A DNA stretch of 64,000 nt from Cytobacillus oceanisediminis 2691 (GTDB lineage Bacteria; Bacillota; Bacilli; Bacillales; Cytobacillaceae), in assembly GCF_000294775.2 (NCBI RefSeq), contig NZ_CP015506.1, positions 5,059,501 to 5,123,500 of the forward strand, read 5' to 3'. Below, in pieces: positions 1 to 8,214 of this stretch. Each line of letters starts with the position of its first letter. Within the stretch, counting starts at the first letter, position 1. The notes beneath the pieces are model-generated. The model worked only from the letters and a program-made list of their open reading frames with translations. It was not told where the DNA came from and did no database searches. Position numbers and translations under genes: made by a program.

Positions 1-506
1 ACTGTGGATTCATCCACTGCTTTTACATACTCGATTTTATGGTTTGGATCGCCTTTAAAGCCCCCATATAAGAACGGATAGTATGGAAAATCCCCTTTAT
101 GGTAGGGGTTTTCGGGATCCATCCATCGGTCGAAATTAAACACGACTGCATCTGCATTAAAATCTGTTCCATCCTGGAACTTAATGCCCTTTTTAAGGGT
201 AATGGTCCAGGTCATTCCATCATCAGAGACTTTGTAAGACTCCGCTAATCCTGGCTGGACTTCAAGATTTTCGTCATATACAAACAAGGTTTCAAAGATA
301 TTGCTTGTTACACGGATGGACTCTCCATCTGTTACATTGATTGGGTCCAGCCCAATAGCGTCAGCACCCCGGGCATAAATTAATGAACCTCCCTCTTTTG
401 GTTCACTGCTGTTGCCTGATGCTTCTTCACCGCCTCCGGAACATGCTGAAAGCAGCAATGAAAGAATCAGTAAAATGCTTAATGCTAGTGAAGATTTGCC
501 TTTCAT
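1..506 (-). CDS. Dipeptide/oligopeptide-type ABC transporter substrate-binding lipoprotein (partial)
   Basis: This is the N-terminal 168 residues of an SBP_bac_5-type binding protein; the rest runs off the left edge. The ATG at 504-506 opens a lipoprotein signal peptide (MKGKSS, then a hydrophobic run) ending in a lipobox LLSAC, followed by a glycine/serine linker. The mature part shows the family hallmark around GADAIGLDPINVTDGES and the later WTITLKKGIKFQDGTDFNADAV segment, typical of DppA/OppA-like proteins that capture peptides or similar ligands outside the membrane for an ABC importer. It is preceded by a long leader with a perfect cre site (718-731). The exact ligand (dipeptide, nickel, glutathione) cannot be told from this fragment. 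Confidence 0.9.
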   Translation of the reverse strand, partial: MKGKSSLALSILLILSLLLSACSGGGEEASGNSSEPKEGGSLIYARGADAIGLDPINVTDGESIRVTSNIFETLFVYDENLEVQPGLAESYKVSDDGMTWTITLKKGIKFQDGTDFNADAVVFNFDRWMDPENPYHKGDFPYYPFLYGGFKGDPNHKIEYVKAVDEST

Positions 507-717
507 CGTTATTTTCCCCCTTGTGTTTTTTATGTAAGTGGAGCTGAAAAATCAGATGCCGCTATTTCCAATAGCAAAAGATGACTGACTAAATTTTATA
601 TATTTTGATTTTTCATATTTTTAATAAAAATTAGTATATCTTAGATTAACGAAATATTCTACTATATTTTCAGAGTCGAAATATATAGTATCGGGATTTA
701 TCCTTTGTTACTCTATT

Positions 718-731
718 TGTAAACGTTTACA
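718..731. promoter_or_regulatory. cre site (CcpA operator)
   Basis: TGTAAACGTTTACA is a perfect 14-bp palindrome matching the CcpA cre consensus. It lies about 212 bp upstream of the binding-protein start at 506, so that gene is probably subject to carbon catabolite control. The rest of 507-820 is AT-rich leader or promoter DNA with no gene that I can support. Confidence 0.7.
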
Positions 732-821
732 TTCAATTCCTGTGTTTTATAATAATTTTTTTTACATTTAATAGTAAAAGAAAACTATTAATATAAAAAT
801 ATATTCATTTCCCTCACAACA

Positions 822-857
822 TAAAAAGACTGACCCAGTCAGCCTGAGCCAGTCTTC
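822..857 (-). terminator. Intrinsic terminator after codA
   Basis: Read on the minus strand, AAGACTG pairs with CAGTCTT around an internally paired loop and is followed by TTTTTATG. It begins 7 bp past the codA stop and separates codBA from the binding-protein gene. Confidence 0.75.
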
Positions 858-863
858 TAGCTA

Positions 864-2129
864 TCATTTATGAAAGTTTACTTTCTCTTTTATCTCCCCA
901 AACATCACAGATGTCTCGCTTGGTTTCGTTTCAGCAATTACTTTTCCATTTCTTATGGAATACTTGACAGCCGCCTGACGCCTGATCGCTTCATACTCAT
1001 TTTCCTCATCAAGAATGATCAGGTTGGCCGGTTTCCCCTCTTCAATTCCATATTTCTCTTCAATATTTAATGTTTTGGCACTATTATTTGTAATCAGGTC
1101 GAAGGAGTTAACAATTTGTTCGTAGCCCATCAGCTGTGACACATGGATGCCCATGTGGAGCACCTGCAGCATATTGCCGGTGCCAAGCGGATACCATGGA
1201 TCAAAGATGTCGTCATGGCCGAAGCTTACGTTAAGCCCTGCTTCAAGCAGTTCTTTTACTCTTGTAATCCCTCTGCGCTTCGGATACGTATCAAAGCGCC
1301 CCTGAAGATGGATGTTTACGAGCGGGTTGGCGACAAAATTAATGTTTGATAGCTTTAACAGTCTGAACAGCTTGTAGGTATAAGCATCATTATACGAGCC
1401 CATTGCCGTTGTATGGCTGGCTGTTACCCGGCTGCCCAATCCGCGTTCATAGGCTTCCGCAGCCACTACTTCCACAAAACGCGACTGCTCATCATCGATT
1501 TCATCGCAATGGATGTCGACAAGGCGGTCATATTTTTCAGCAAGGTCAAAGGCAGTTTTCATAGAAGCAACGCCGTATTCTCTTGTGAATTCGAAATGAG
1601 GAATGCCTCCTACCACATCTGCGCCCATTTTCAGTGCTTCCTCCATGAGCTCCGCACCGCTTGGATAGGAATTGATCCCTTCCTGCGGAAAGGCTACAAG
1701 CTGGAGGTCCACATATTCAGACATTTCTTCTTTAACTTCTAAAAGGGCTTTTAAAGCAGTCAGAGTGGGATCTGTTACATCCACATGGGTGCGGACATGC
1801 TGAATCCCCTGGGCGATCTGCCATTTCAATGCTGTTTTTGCCCTTGTTTTTACATCTTCATGTGTGAGGGTTTCTTTTCTTTGTGCCCATCTTTGAATGC
1901 CTTCAAATAACGTTCCGCTCTGGTTCCATTCCGGCTCTCCGGCTGTCAGGGTTGTATCTAAATGAATATGGGGCTCGATGAAGGGTGCCGAAGCCAGGGA
2001 TCCTGCAGCATCAAGGATTTCCTGGCCCGCTTCCGCTTCCCCTTGTGATAAGCTGTGAATCTTTCCCTCTTTAATCGTTATATTCCAAAAGCCTTCCCGG
2101 CCTCTTAGTTTCGCATTTTTAATAATCAC
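864..2129 (-). CDS. codA: Cytosine deaminase
   Basis: Cytosolic amidohydrolase converting cytosine to uracil and ammonia. The 421-residue protein is co-linear with E. coli CodA: HIHLDTT gives metal ligands H54 and H56, HCDE gives H207 and the catalytic E210, ASHTTAM gives H239, and GHDDIFDPW gives D306. All are offset by exactly seven residues from the E. coli positions as I recall them. The signature [10 protein letters not shown] and the block [22 protein letters not shown] are also present (the first F of that block being preceded by N). Translation starts at a GTG at 2127-2129 that lies inside the end of codB, an 11-bp overlap implying translational coupling. With CodB and a PyrR-type attenuator upstream, the unit supplies uracil to pyrimidine salvage. 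Confidence 0.96.
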   Translation of the reverse strand: MIIKNAKLRGREGFWNITIKEGKIHSLSQGEAEAGQEILDAAGSLASAPFIEPHIHLDTTLTAGEPEWNQSGTLFEGIQRWAQRKETLTHEDVKTRAKTALKWQIAQGIQHVRTHVDVTDPTLTALKALLEVKEEMSEYVDLQLVAFPQEGINSYPSGAELMEEALKMGADVVGGIPHFEFTREYGVASMKTAFDLAEKYDRLVDIHCDEIDDEQSRFVEVVAAEAYERGLGSRVTASHTTAMGSYNDAYTYKLFRLLKLSNINFVANPLVNIHLQGRFDTYPKRRGITRVKELLEAGLNVSFGHDDIFDPWYPLGTGNMLQVLHMGIHVSQLMGYEQIVNSFDLITNNSAKTLNIEEKYGIEEGKPANLIILDEENEYEAIRRQAAVKYSIRNGKVIAETKPSETSVMFGEIKEKVNFHK

Positions 2130-3387
2130 TTCTTAATTCCCCTTCCCTGGCTGAATTTTTACCTTGTAAAGCAGCAGCCAATTTTGATACTAGGACAAAT
2201 GTTACGGCTGATCCTAACAGCGAGTTGATTGGCGGGATTCCCGGCACAAAATTTGCAATGGCCACGCCGGCTGCCCAAGCTAGGATGGCGATCCAGTTAA
2301 CAGCCTTAAACTTCTTATCTGCAAACTTCTTATACTCTCCGCGATTCACGATAAAGTAATCTGCTAGGATGATAGCCCCGATGGATGGCAGCGTCGATCC
2401 CAGAATTGTCAGGAACCCGACAAAGTTGTTGTACAGCCACATGGCCGCAATCGTTCCGATAATCCCGTTGAAGATGACAACCTTTCCTTTTCGGATCTTC
2501 AAAATGCTCGCAAACCCTAAGCCTGATGCATATAAAGCGTTATCGTTCGTTGTCCAGATATTTAAACCAAGGACCAGTATCGCCGGGAAAATCAGCTTTT
2601 GGATGAACATGACTTCTGAAATATCAGATTGCCCTGTTGCGATTGCACCAATTGCACCGAAGAGGAACATGATAGTGTTTCCGATGAAGAAGGCGATGAC
2701 TGTTGATACTACTGCTGAACGTTTTGTATTTGAGAATCGCGCGAAGTCCGGAGTCAGCGTGCCTGCACTGATAAACGAACCTACGCAAATCGTTAAAGCT
2801 GCTGCCAGACTAATGGCCTCTGTTGGCTGGTATTGCATAAGCCCTTCCAGGCCGCCTGCTGTTTCTGTCGCTTTAAAAACCGAGAAGCTTCCTAGAATAG
2901 TGATTAAAGGGACAGCTACGAAGCTCAGGATTGCCAGTGCCTTCATGCCGAAGAAGGCTGTGCCTGTCATCAGCAGACCTGCTGCTGCAATCAGGAGATA
3001 CGCATCAATTCCCGTTACTTTCTGAACCGGCAGCGCAAACATCGCTACCCCAACGCCAAACCACCCAACCTGAGTCGCAGCCAGCAAAAAGGATGATAGG
3101 TAAGATCCTTTTTCACCGAAGGCATAGCGGGTAAGCAGGTGCGTTGATAAGCCTGTCTTTGCGGCAATATAAGCAAGGGCTCCTGTATATGCACCTAAGA
3201 TCAAGTTGCCTGCCAGAACGATTCCTATAAATTGAATGAACGTTAATCCTGTTCCAAGCGTTCCGCCTGACCACATGCTGGCTGAGAAGAAGGTCAGACC
3301 GAGCATCACCACAAGCATTTTCCAAAAACCGTTGCGATGCCCCTGAGGTACCGCCTCTAACGAAAAATCCAAATCTATTTTTTTCAT
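2119..3387 (-). CDS. codB: Cytosine permease (NCS1 family)
   Basis: Integral membrane symporter with about 12 hydrophobic segments, belonging to the NCS1 nucleobase family. It imports cytosine for the adjacent CodA. I start it at the ATG at 3385-3387 ([18 protein letters not shown], 422 residues) because a GGAGG sits 7-8 bases upstream and known CodB proteins begin near this motif. An in-frame extension to 3528 exists but runs through the attenuator hairpins. Family features visible are [15 protein letters not shown] in the first helix region and the DFARFS segment of NCS1 carriers. Expression is predicted to depend on PyrR. Confidence 0.94.
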   Translation of the reverse strand: MKKIDLDFSLEAVPQGHRNGFWKMLVVMLGLTFFSASMWSGGTLGTGLTFIQFIGIVLAGNLILGAYTGALAYIAAKTGLSTHLLTRYAFGEKGSYLSSFLLAATQVGWFGVGVAMFALPVQKVTGIDAYLLIAAAGLLMTGTAFFGMKALAILSFVAVPLITILGSFSVFKATETAGGLEGLMQYQPTEAISLAAALTICVGSFISAGTLTPDFARFSNTKRSAVVSTVIAFFIGNTIMFLFGAIGAIATGQSDISEVMFIQKLIFPAILVLGLNIWTTNDNALYASGLGFASILKIRKGKVVIFNGIIGTIAAMWLYNNFVGFLTILGSTLPSIGAIILADYFIVNRGEYKKFADKKFKAVNWIAILAWAAGVAIANFVPGIPPINSLLGSAVTFVLVSKLAAALQGKNSAREGELRSDY

Positions 3388-3410
3388 ACCAATTCCTCCA
3401 TTCATTTTTT

Positions 3411-3590
3411 GGACTGGTACCGAAGGATTTTCGATAGTAGTGGATGGAAAAAGAAAAAGGCTTCTCGCCATTTTCCGACAAAAAGCCTTTTTCCTGCATG
3501 AAGAACCCATGGGCAGGCTGCACCTCACCCATTGGCATCATACTTCCGCTGTCCTTGTCAGCCTCACGGGACTGATTTAAAGGTACCAGT
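3411..3590 (-). promoter_or_regulatory. PyrR-type attenuator leader of codBA
   Basis: The minus-strand leader carries AGTCCCGTGAGGCTGACAAGG (complement of 3553-3573), matching the PyrR-binding anti-antiterminator of Bacillus pyr leaders (AGUCC-N-G-N-GAGGCU-GACAAGGA). CAG.CC pairs with GGCUG, leaving the typical bulged U and a CGUGA loop. A downstream terminator follows at 3447-3492. Established knowledge: UMP/UTP-bound PyrR stabilises this hairpin and promotes termination. Inference: codBA is switched off when uridine nucleotides are abundant. A 9-bp sequence at the 5' end of the leader (ACTGGTACC, complement of 3582-3590) is exactly complementary to one just before the codB ribosome site (complement of 3413-3421). 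Confidence 0.85.
3447..3492 (-). terminator. Attenuator terminator in the codBA leader
   Basis: On the minus strand, AAAAAGGCTT and AAGCCTTTTT form a 10-bp stem followed by CTTTTTC, the terminator half of the PyrR attenuator. It lies 60 bp before the codB start. Confidence 0.8.
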
Positions 3591-3605
3591 ATTTAATTGT
3601 TTATT

Positions 3606-3634
3606 ATTATTTCAGAAATATAGGAACCTGTCAA
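3606..3634 (-). promoter_or_regulatory. Sigma-A promoter of codBA
   Basis: The minus strand shows TTGACA (complement of 3629-3634), a 17-bp spacer and AATAAT (complement of 3606-3611). Transcription would start near 3599, about 10 bases before the first leader stem. Confidence 0.65.
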
Positions 3635-3700
3635 CTCTGTGCTTAAGGAGTTTTCTTCTCCAGAGGGCTTTTTTGTACACACAATTTTGGTTTGCGCCTT

Positions 3701-3734
3701 CTATATCGGTCACTTTTTCCATATATCGGTCACT
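3701..3734. repeat. Two-unit 20-bp direct repeat
   Basis: TATATCGGTCACT occurs at 3702 and again at 3722, exactly 20 bp apart. The spacing matches the longer arrays at 11667-11779 and 59944-60036 although the unit sequence differs. The surrounding 3640-3910 has no supported gene. Confidence 0.6.
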
Positions 3735-3911
3735 CCGCGAGGAATCAACTTCATACTGCAAGCATAGTAAAAAACTAAGGATTTTTTTTAAAAAAAGAAA
3801 CTAACCTTTAAGATTTTATACCATCTATATTCGACAATTTCACCACTAATTTCCCAGGAAAAGATTTATTTCTACACTGGCAAAAAGCAGGTTTCGACTG
3901 CTGGAAATATA

Positions 3912-3942
3912 CAGAGCTGCTTCCCATAAGGAAGCAGCTCCG
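3912..3942 (-). terminator. Terminator after the amidase gene
   Basis: GAGCTGCTTCC and GGAAGCAGCTC form a perfect 11-bp stem with a 5-base loop directly after the amidase stop. The following U-tract is weak (TGTATATTT), so termination strength is uncertain. Confidence 0.6.
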
Positions 3943-3947
3943 ACTCT

Positions 3948-5375
3948 TTATGTCGTCTGTTCAATTGCAATTTGCGGACGCCTTTTTCCGTATCCTGTAG
4001 CCTGTTCGAAGGCACGGCCGATTCTTAGGACCTCAAAGTCAGCTCTGTGTGGTCCGACGATTTGCAGGCCAATTGGAATGCCTTCTGCTGAAAATCCGCT
4101 TGGGATGGAGACAGATGGATTTCCAGCAGCGGAAATATAATAGCAGGATCGCATCCAGTCGATGTAATTTTCCATTTTCACTCCGTCAATTTCTGTTGGA
4201 TATTCAATATTTACGTCAAATGCCGTAACCTGGCTAACTGGAAGGATAAGAGCATCATATTGATTAAAGAATTCACTCATACGGTTATATAAAAGCGCCC
4301 GGAGCCGCTCGGCGCGTCCCACATCCGGACCGCTCAGGCTTCTGCCCTTTTCAATGTTCCAGATGACACTCGGTTTAATCATTTCCCGGAATCGGTCAAA
4401 GATTTCGGAATAAGAAAGCTCGAACTCCCATGCTCGGAGCACTTGGAAAACTTCGTCTGCTTCCTTTAAATCCGGGCATCCTTCATCCACTATGCAACCT
4501 AGTCTCTCAAAGACTTTAACCTGTTCTTCAAGGTTGCTTCTTACCTCCGGATCGATTGGAAGAAGGCCTCCAAAATCAGCAGAATAAGCAATGCGCAGGC
4601 CCTTTATATCAGACTGAGCTTCCTCAAGAAACCTGGAACCTGGCTCCTCAATGGCAAGGGGGGACTGGCCATCAGGTCCGGCAATTACGGAGAGCATAAA
4701 AAAGGCGTCATCTACATTGCGTGTTATCGGGCCCTGCACAGCCAGAGGCGAGTAGAGCGCCGTTCTGGTAAATGGAATACGCCCTGGGGAAGGCCTCAGC
4801 CCAACCACATTGTTAAAGCAGGCAGGATTTCTTAAGGATCCTCCCATATCACTTCCATCCGCAAAAGGAATCATTCCGCTTGCCACTGCAGCCGCTGCTC
4901 CTCCACTGCTGCCGCCTGCTGTTTTGCTTAGATCATAAGGGTTTCTGGTAGAGCCAAACAGCTCATTGAAGGTGTGAGAGCCTGCTGCAAATTCAGGAAC
5001 GTTTGTTTTTCCGACCACAATGGCTCCTGCCTTCCGCAGCCTTTCAACGATCAGATCATCCGCACTTGGATAATGGTCCCGGAAAATCAAGGATCCGCTT
5101 GTTGCCGGAAAACCAACAGCATTGTGAGTATCCTTTATAGCGATCGGAAGTCCATGGAAAGGTCCGGATAGCTTACCTGCATCAAGCATTTTATCCGCCT
5201 TGTCTGCTTCCTTTAACGCCAATTCCTCATTAAGTGACACAATTGCATTTACCTTTGGATTTACCCGCTGAATTTGTGCCAGGTGTGCTTCCATCACTTC
5301 CCGGACGGATAAATCCCGTTCTTGAATCATCCCGGCAAGATCACGCGCAGAATTAAAACAAAGTTCTCTCTCCAT
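3948..5375 (-). CDS. Amidase, amidase-signature (GatA-like) family
   Basis: Cytosolic Ser-cisSer-Lys amide hydrolase of 475 residues. The catalytic triad is visible: K81 in AIAIKDTHN, the cis-Ser in KTAGGSSGGAAA (S156/S157), and nucleophile S180 in GSDMGGSLRNPA. It is the last gene of a minus-strand cluster with two M20 hydrolases and two membrane proteins. It probably releases ammonia from an amide generated or imported by them. It is unlikely to be the GatA subunit of Glu-tRNA amidotransferase because no gatC or gatB is adjacent. The start at 5373-5375 follows GGGAGCGGTT. The substrate cannot be named. Confidence 0.88.
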   Translation of the reverse strand: MERELCFNSARDLAGMIQERDLSVREVMEAHLAQIQRVNPKVNAIVSLNEELALKEADKADKMLDAGKLSGPFHGLPIAIKDTHNAVGFPATSGSLIFRDHYPSADDLIVERLRKAGAIVVGKTNVPEFAAGSHTFNELFGSTRNPYDLSKTAGGSSGGAAAAVASGMIPFADGSDMGGSLRNPACFNNVVGLRPSPGRIPFTRTALYSPLAVQGPITRNVDDAFFMLSVIAGPDGQSPLAIEEPGSRFLEEAQSDIKGLRIAYSADFGGLLPIDPEVRSNLEEQVKVFERLGCIVDEGCPDLKEADEVFQVLRAWEFELSYSEIFDRFREMIKPSVIWNIEKGRSLSGPDVGRAERLRALLYNRMSEFFNQYDALILPVSQVTAFDVNIEYPTEIDGVKMENYIDWMRSCYYISAAGNPSVSIPSGFSAEGIPIGLQIVGPHRADFEVLRIGRAFEQATGYGKRRPQIAIEQTT

Positions 5376-5414
5376 ATCAATAACCGCTCCCCTATATTCA
5401 TATTTGACTCAGGA

Positions 5415-5446
5415 AATCCCCCTCCAATCTTAATTCGAAGGGGGTT
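5415..5446 (-). terminator. Weak hairpin between membrane-protein and amidase genes
   Basis: On the minus strand CCCCC (5440-5444) can pair with GGGGG (5418-5422) across a 17-base loop, followed only by ATTTCC. It could attenuate the amidase gene or be part of its leader. Confidence 0.3.
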
Positions 5447-5460
5447 ACAGCTGTGAAAGC

Positions 5461-6174
5461 TTACTCCGGCACACCGCTTTTTGATTTTTCAATAAAGAGA
5501 ACGACAGCAATAGTAATGGCCACACAAAGAACGATTTTGATTAAGCTGAAAATCGGCGCAAACAGTACAGCCATACCGATTACGAAAGCAACCAATCCAT
5601 ACAGAGGCTTTTTAAGGGCAAATTGCCCTAAAACCCCTCCGTAAATTGCAGGCAAAATGAATTGAAGGGCATTTTGGACGGATTGCGGAATGATAGTCAG
5701 GATAAACGAACCGCTTAACACAACCGCGATGATAATGACAATGTTTGTTAAGGAAGCGACAGCAATCCCCAGCGTACCAGCAACCTCCGCTTTTTTTGTA
5801 CCGGGCTCTGCTCCAATTGACTCCTGAGCGGCTGCTGAACACGGAAGACACATGTTGGCGATATTACCGGTCAAAAACGCAATATAGGTTCCGGATTTCC
5901 CAAGCACCGGATAATAAGTTATGGGCTCAAGAAACCACATGATCCCGATAAAGGCTGCATATCCGATCAATCCCCCTGCAATGGCTCCCCAGCCTGGATG
6001 GTAGCCCAGTATGAATGAAAAATAGATCGGCGGCACAAAAGACATTACAATCAGCATCCAAAGAGTGGTTTGCCCCCAAAAATCGGACTTGCCATGGAAT
6101 CCCTGCATGCTCATGGTTATTTGTCTAACTTCAATCTTTGCTTCCGTCACTCCAGCTTTCGTCGGTACTGACAT
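5461..6174 (-). CDS. Polytopic membrane protein, partner of the DUF5058-like protein
   Basis: A 237-residue protein with about six hydrophobic segments after a polar N-terminus (residues 1-33). I do not recognise a named family. Gly/Ala/Pro-rich motifs (GYHPGWGAIAGGLIGY, NIANMCLPCSAAAQESIGAEPG) and the lack of any ATPase or SMR/MFS motif suggest a channel- or carrier-like subunit. It lies 15 bp downstream of the DUF5058-like gene. The two are similar in size, both hydrophobic, and sit between an M20 hydrolase and an amidase, so I infer a two-protein transporter for the hydrolases' substrate. A GGGGATG ribosome site precedes the ATG at 6172-6174. Confidence 0.6.
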   Translation of the reverse strand: MSVPTKAGVTEAKIEVRQITMSMQGFHGKSDFWGQTTLWMLIVMSFVPPIYFSFILGYHPGWGAIAGGLIGYAAFIGIMWFLEPITYYPVLGKSGTYIAFLTGNIANMCLPCSAAAQESIGAEPGTKKAEVAGTLGIAVASLTNIVIIIAVVLSGSFILTIIPQSVQNALQFILPAIYGGVLGQFALKKPLYGLVAFVIGMAVLFAPIFSLIKIVLCVAITIAVVLFIEKSKSGVPE

Positions 6175-6189
6175 AATACATCCCCTTTC

Positions 6190-6897
6190 TTAAATAAGTG
6201 TTGTCAGATAGCTGATAGTCAATGCGATGACAAGTGAAATGCCCAGCGCCCATTCCTGCAGCCAGCGGATTTCCCGTTTTTTTGCAAATGTAAGAATAAC
6301 CATCATCGATACGCCTGCAGCTATGGCAGCAACCGTCTCACTATAACCCTTCACCATTTGCTGACTGGCAAGGTAAGCAAATGCTCCAAGCATTGCAGCT
6401 GTCGACACGATGGTCATCATTTTGGCATTTTTGCTGACAATTTTCTTTTCCACTTTCCCCAGTGATTTTGTCGCGAGAGCAGTAAAAATCAGCCAGCCCG
6501 TTCCCCCAAGGCACATGGTCCAAACAACAGTCGTAAATGCCTTCAAACCAAAATCAGGGGAATTCAGCTCTACACCATATGCATTAGCCCCAATACCAGC
6601 TGCGGTCAATTCAGTTGCAGCTGAGCCTATGATTCCTATCCTCATCAATGTGAACGGACCGCCAAGGACGGCAATAAGGGAGATAATGACCACTGCAATT
6701 CCGAAAGAAGGTCCTAAACTGCTGATAAAGCCTGTTCTCAAGGCCCTTTTTGTTTCATCCTTTGTCATACCGATGCTTGGGGCTGTCTGGGAAGCGATCC
6801 GGATGAAAATCAGAGCCTGAAAAATGACGATAGCTACAACTATGCTGGCAAAAATCCATACCGGAGTGCTATTGGCAAACCTTAAAACCTCATCCAT
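6190..6897 (-). CDS. DUF5058-like integral membrane protein
   Basis: A 235-residue protein with roughly six to seven membrane segments. Sequence style and length match what I know as the DUF5058 family: N-terminal helix, IASQTAPSIGMTKDETKRALRTG loop, SSLGPSFGIAVVIISLIAVLGGP, then GSAATELTAAGIGANAYG. The family function is unestablished, and the assignment rests on recognition rather than a search. It starts at 6895-6897 behind a good GGAGGT. Its place directly after an M20 amidohydrolase and before a second small membrane protein suggests uptake of N-acyl or amide compounds under the sigma-54 control of this operon. Confidence 0.62.
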   Translation of the reverse strand: MDEVLRFANSTPVWIFASIVVAIVIFQALIFIRIASQTAPSIGMTKDETKRALRTGFISSLGPSFGIAVVIISLIAVLGGPFTLMRIGIIGSAATELTAAGIGANAYGVELNSPDFGLKAFTTVVWTMCLGGTGWLIFTALATKSLGKVEKKIVSKNAKMMTIVSTAAMLGAFAYLASQQMVKGYSETVAAIAAGVSMMVILTFAKKREIRWLQEWALGISLVIALTISYLTTLI

Positions 6898-6917
6898 ATC
6901 TATGACCTCCTATTTTT

Positions 6918-8132
6918 TTAATTAGACTGAACTTCAGCAGGCTTGCGTTCAGCAGCGCCTTCATCAGACAGATAATCGAACACTGCGGAAATAAACACTT
7001 TCCCAATATCAATCATGGAACGTTCATCCACATCAAAGCGCGGATGGTGATGGGGAAATTCCTCAATCTCTTCTGAATTTCCTCCAACAAAGAAGAAGGT
7101 TCCGGGAACCTTTTGCAGATAATACGCAAAATCCTCCATGCCCATTTGCGCCGGCATGTGAATGACATTTTCTTCGCCCACAATCTTTCCGGCCAGCCTT
7201 TCAACCCTTTTTGTTTCATCAGGATGATTTTTTACAGCCGGATAGCCTCTGACATATTCATACTTGGCGGTTGCCCCTAAAGCCTTACAGGTCGAGTGGG
7301 CAATTTCCCCTATCAAGCTTTCAATCATGCTGCGGACATCTTCATCAAACGTCCGGACTGTTCCGGTAATCCTGGCTTTGTCTGGAATGACATTAAATCC
7401 GGTACCGCTGTTAAAAGCTGCTACAGACACGACTGCTGTTTTCACAGGATCCACCTTCCTTGCCACAACCTGCTGAAGATTTGAAATGAGCTGGCATCCT
7501 GCTGCAATTGGATCAACGGTCAAATGCGGCGTCGCAGCATGTCCGCCCTTTCCAAATATATTAATCTCAAAGGTATCTCCCGCTGCCATGGCATCACCTT
7601 CCCTTACGCCGATCGTGCCTGTCCGATTGGTGGACCAGACATGGGCACCATAGATGACGTCTGCGCCATCAAGACATCCATCTTCAATCATTGACTTCGC
7701 CCCGCCTGGAATCACTTCTTCAGCAAATTGATGAATAAACAGGACATTTCCTTTCAGCTGATCTTTCACTTCGGATAATGTTTTGGCCACGCCCAGGAGA
7801 GCTGCGGTATGAATATCATGTCCGCAAGCATGCATAACTCCCGGGATTCGGGATTTGTATTCCACTTCATTTTCTTCCTGAATCGGAAGAGCATCAAAAT
7901 CCGCACGCAATGCAACCGTCTTCCCAGGCTTACCGCCCTTCAATAATCCTGTTACCCCTCTTCCGCCAACGTTCCTTTTCACTTCCAATCCCAAATTTTC
8001 AAGAAAGCATGCCACTTTCTCAGGAGTATTCACCTCATGATGGGAAAGCTCCGGATACATGTGAAGATCCCTTCTAAAACTCACCATCTCCGGATAAATC
8101 TCTTGTAATCTTTCAAATAGCTTTTCTGTCAT
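6918..8132 (-). CDS. M20 family amidohydrolase (hippurate / N-acyl-amino-acid hydrolase type)
   Basis: Zinc-dependent hydrolase of the M20D subfamily that removes acyl groups from amino acids. Of its 404 residues, ALRADFDALPIQEENEVEY and GVMHACGHDIHTAALLG carry the conserved metal-site Cys/His. Catalytic QFAEEVIPGG and the dimerisation-lid segment GKGGHAATPHLTVDPI follow, and GMEDFAYYLQ lies near the C-terminus. I choose the ATG at 8130-8132 because the upstream in-frame ATG at 8141 overlaps the GGAG ribosome site, whereas this one is 9 bases after it. It is cytosolic, with no signal peptide. It is the second gene of the sigma-54 operon. Confidence 0.9.
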   Translation of the reverse strand: MTEKLFERLQEIYPEMVSFRRDLHMYPELSHHEVNTPEKVACFLENLGLEVKRNVGGRGVTGLLKGGKPGKTVALRADFDALPIQEENEVEYKSRIPGVMHACGHDIHTAALLGVAKTLSEVKDQLKGNVLFIHQFAEEVIPGGAKSMIEDGCLDGADVIYGAHVWSTNRTGTIGVREGDAMAAGDTFEINIFGKGGHAATPHLTVDPIAAGCQLISNLQQVVARKVDPVKTAVVSVAAFNSGTGFNVIPDKARITGTVRTFDEDVRSMIESLIGEIAHSTCKALGATAKYEYVRGYPAVKNHPDETKRVERLAGKIVGEENVIHMPAQMGMEDFAYYLQKVPGTFFFVGGNSEEIEEFPHHHPRFDVDERSMIDIGKVFISAVFDYLSDEGAAERKPAEVQSN

Positions 8133-8214
8133 TTTCTTCATCTCCTATAAAATATTTAATATTAAAAATTATCTGTAAAATGAAAAATGTAAAAAAGAGA
8201 GAAAAGCAGGTATT

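Noticed and set aside
3113-3541. Open frame of 142 codons across the codB leader
   Set aside because: It overlaps codB in another frame and runs through the PyrR and terminator hairpins; no ribosome site and no recognisable protein.
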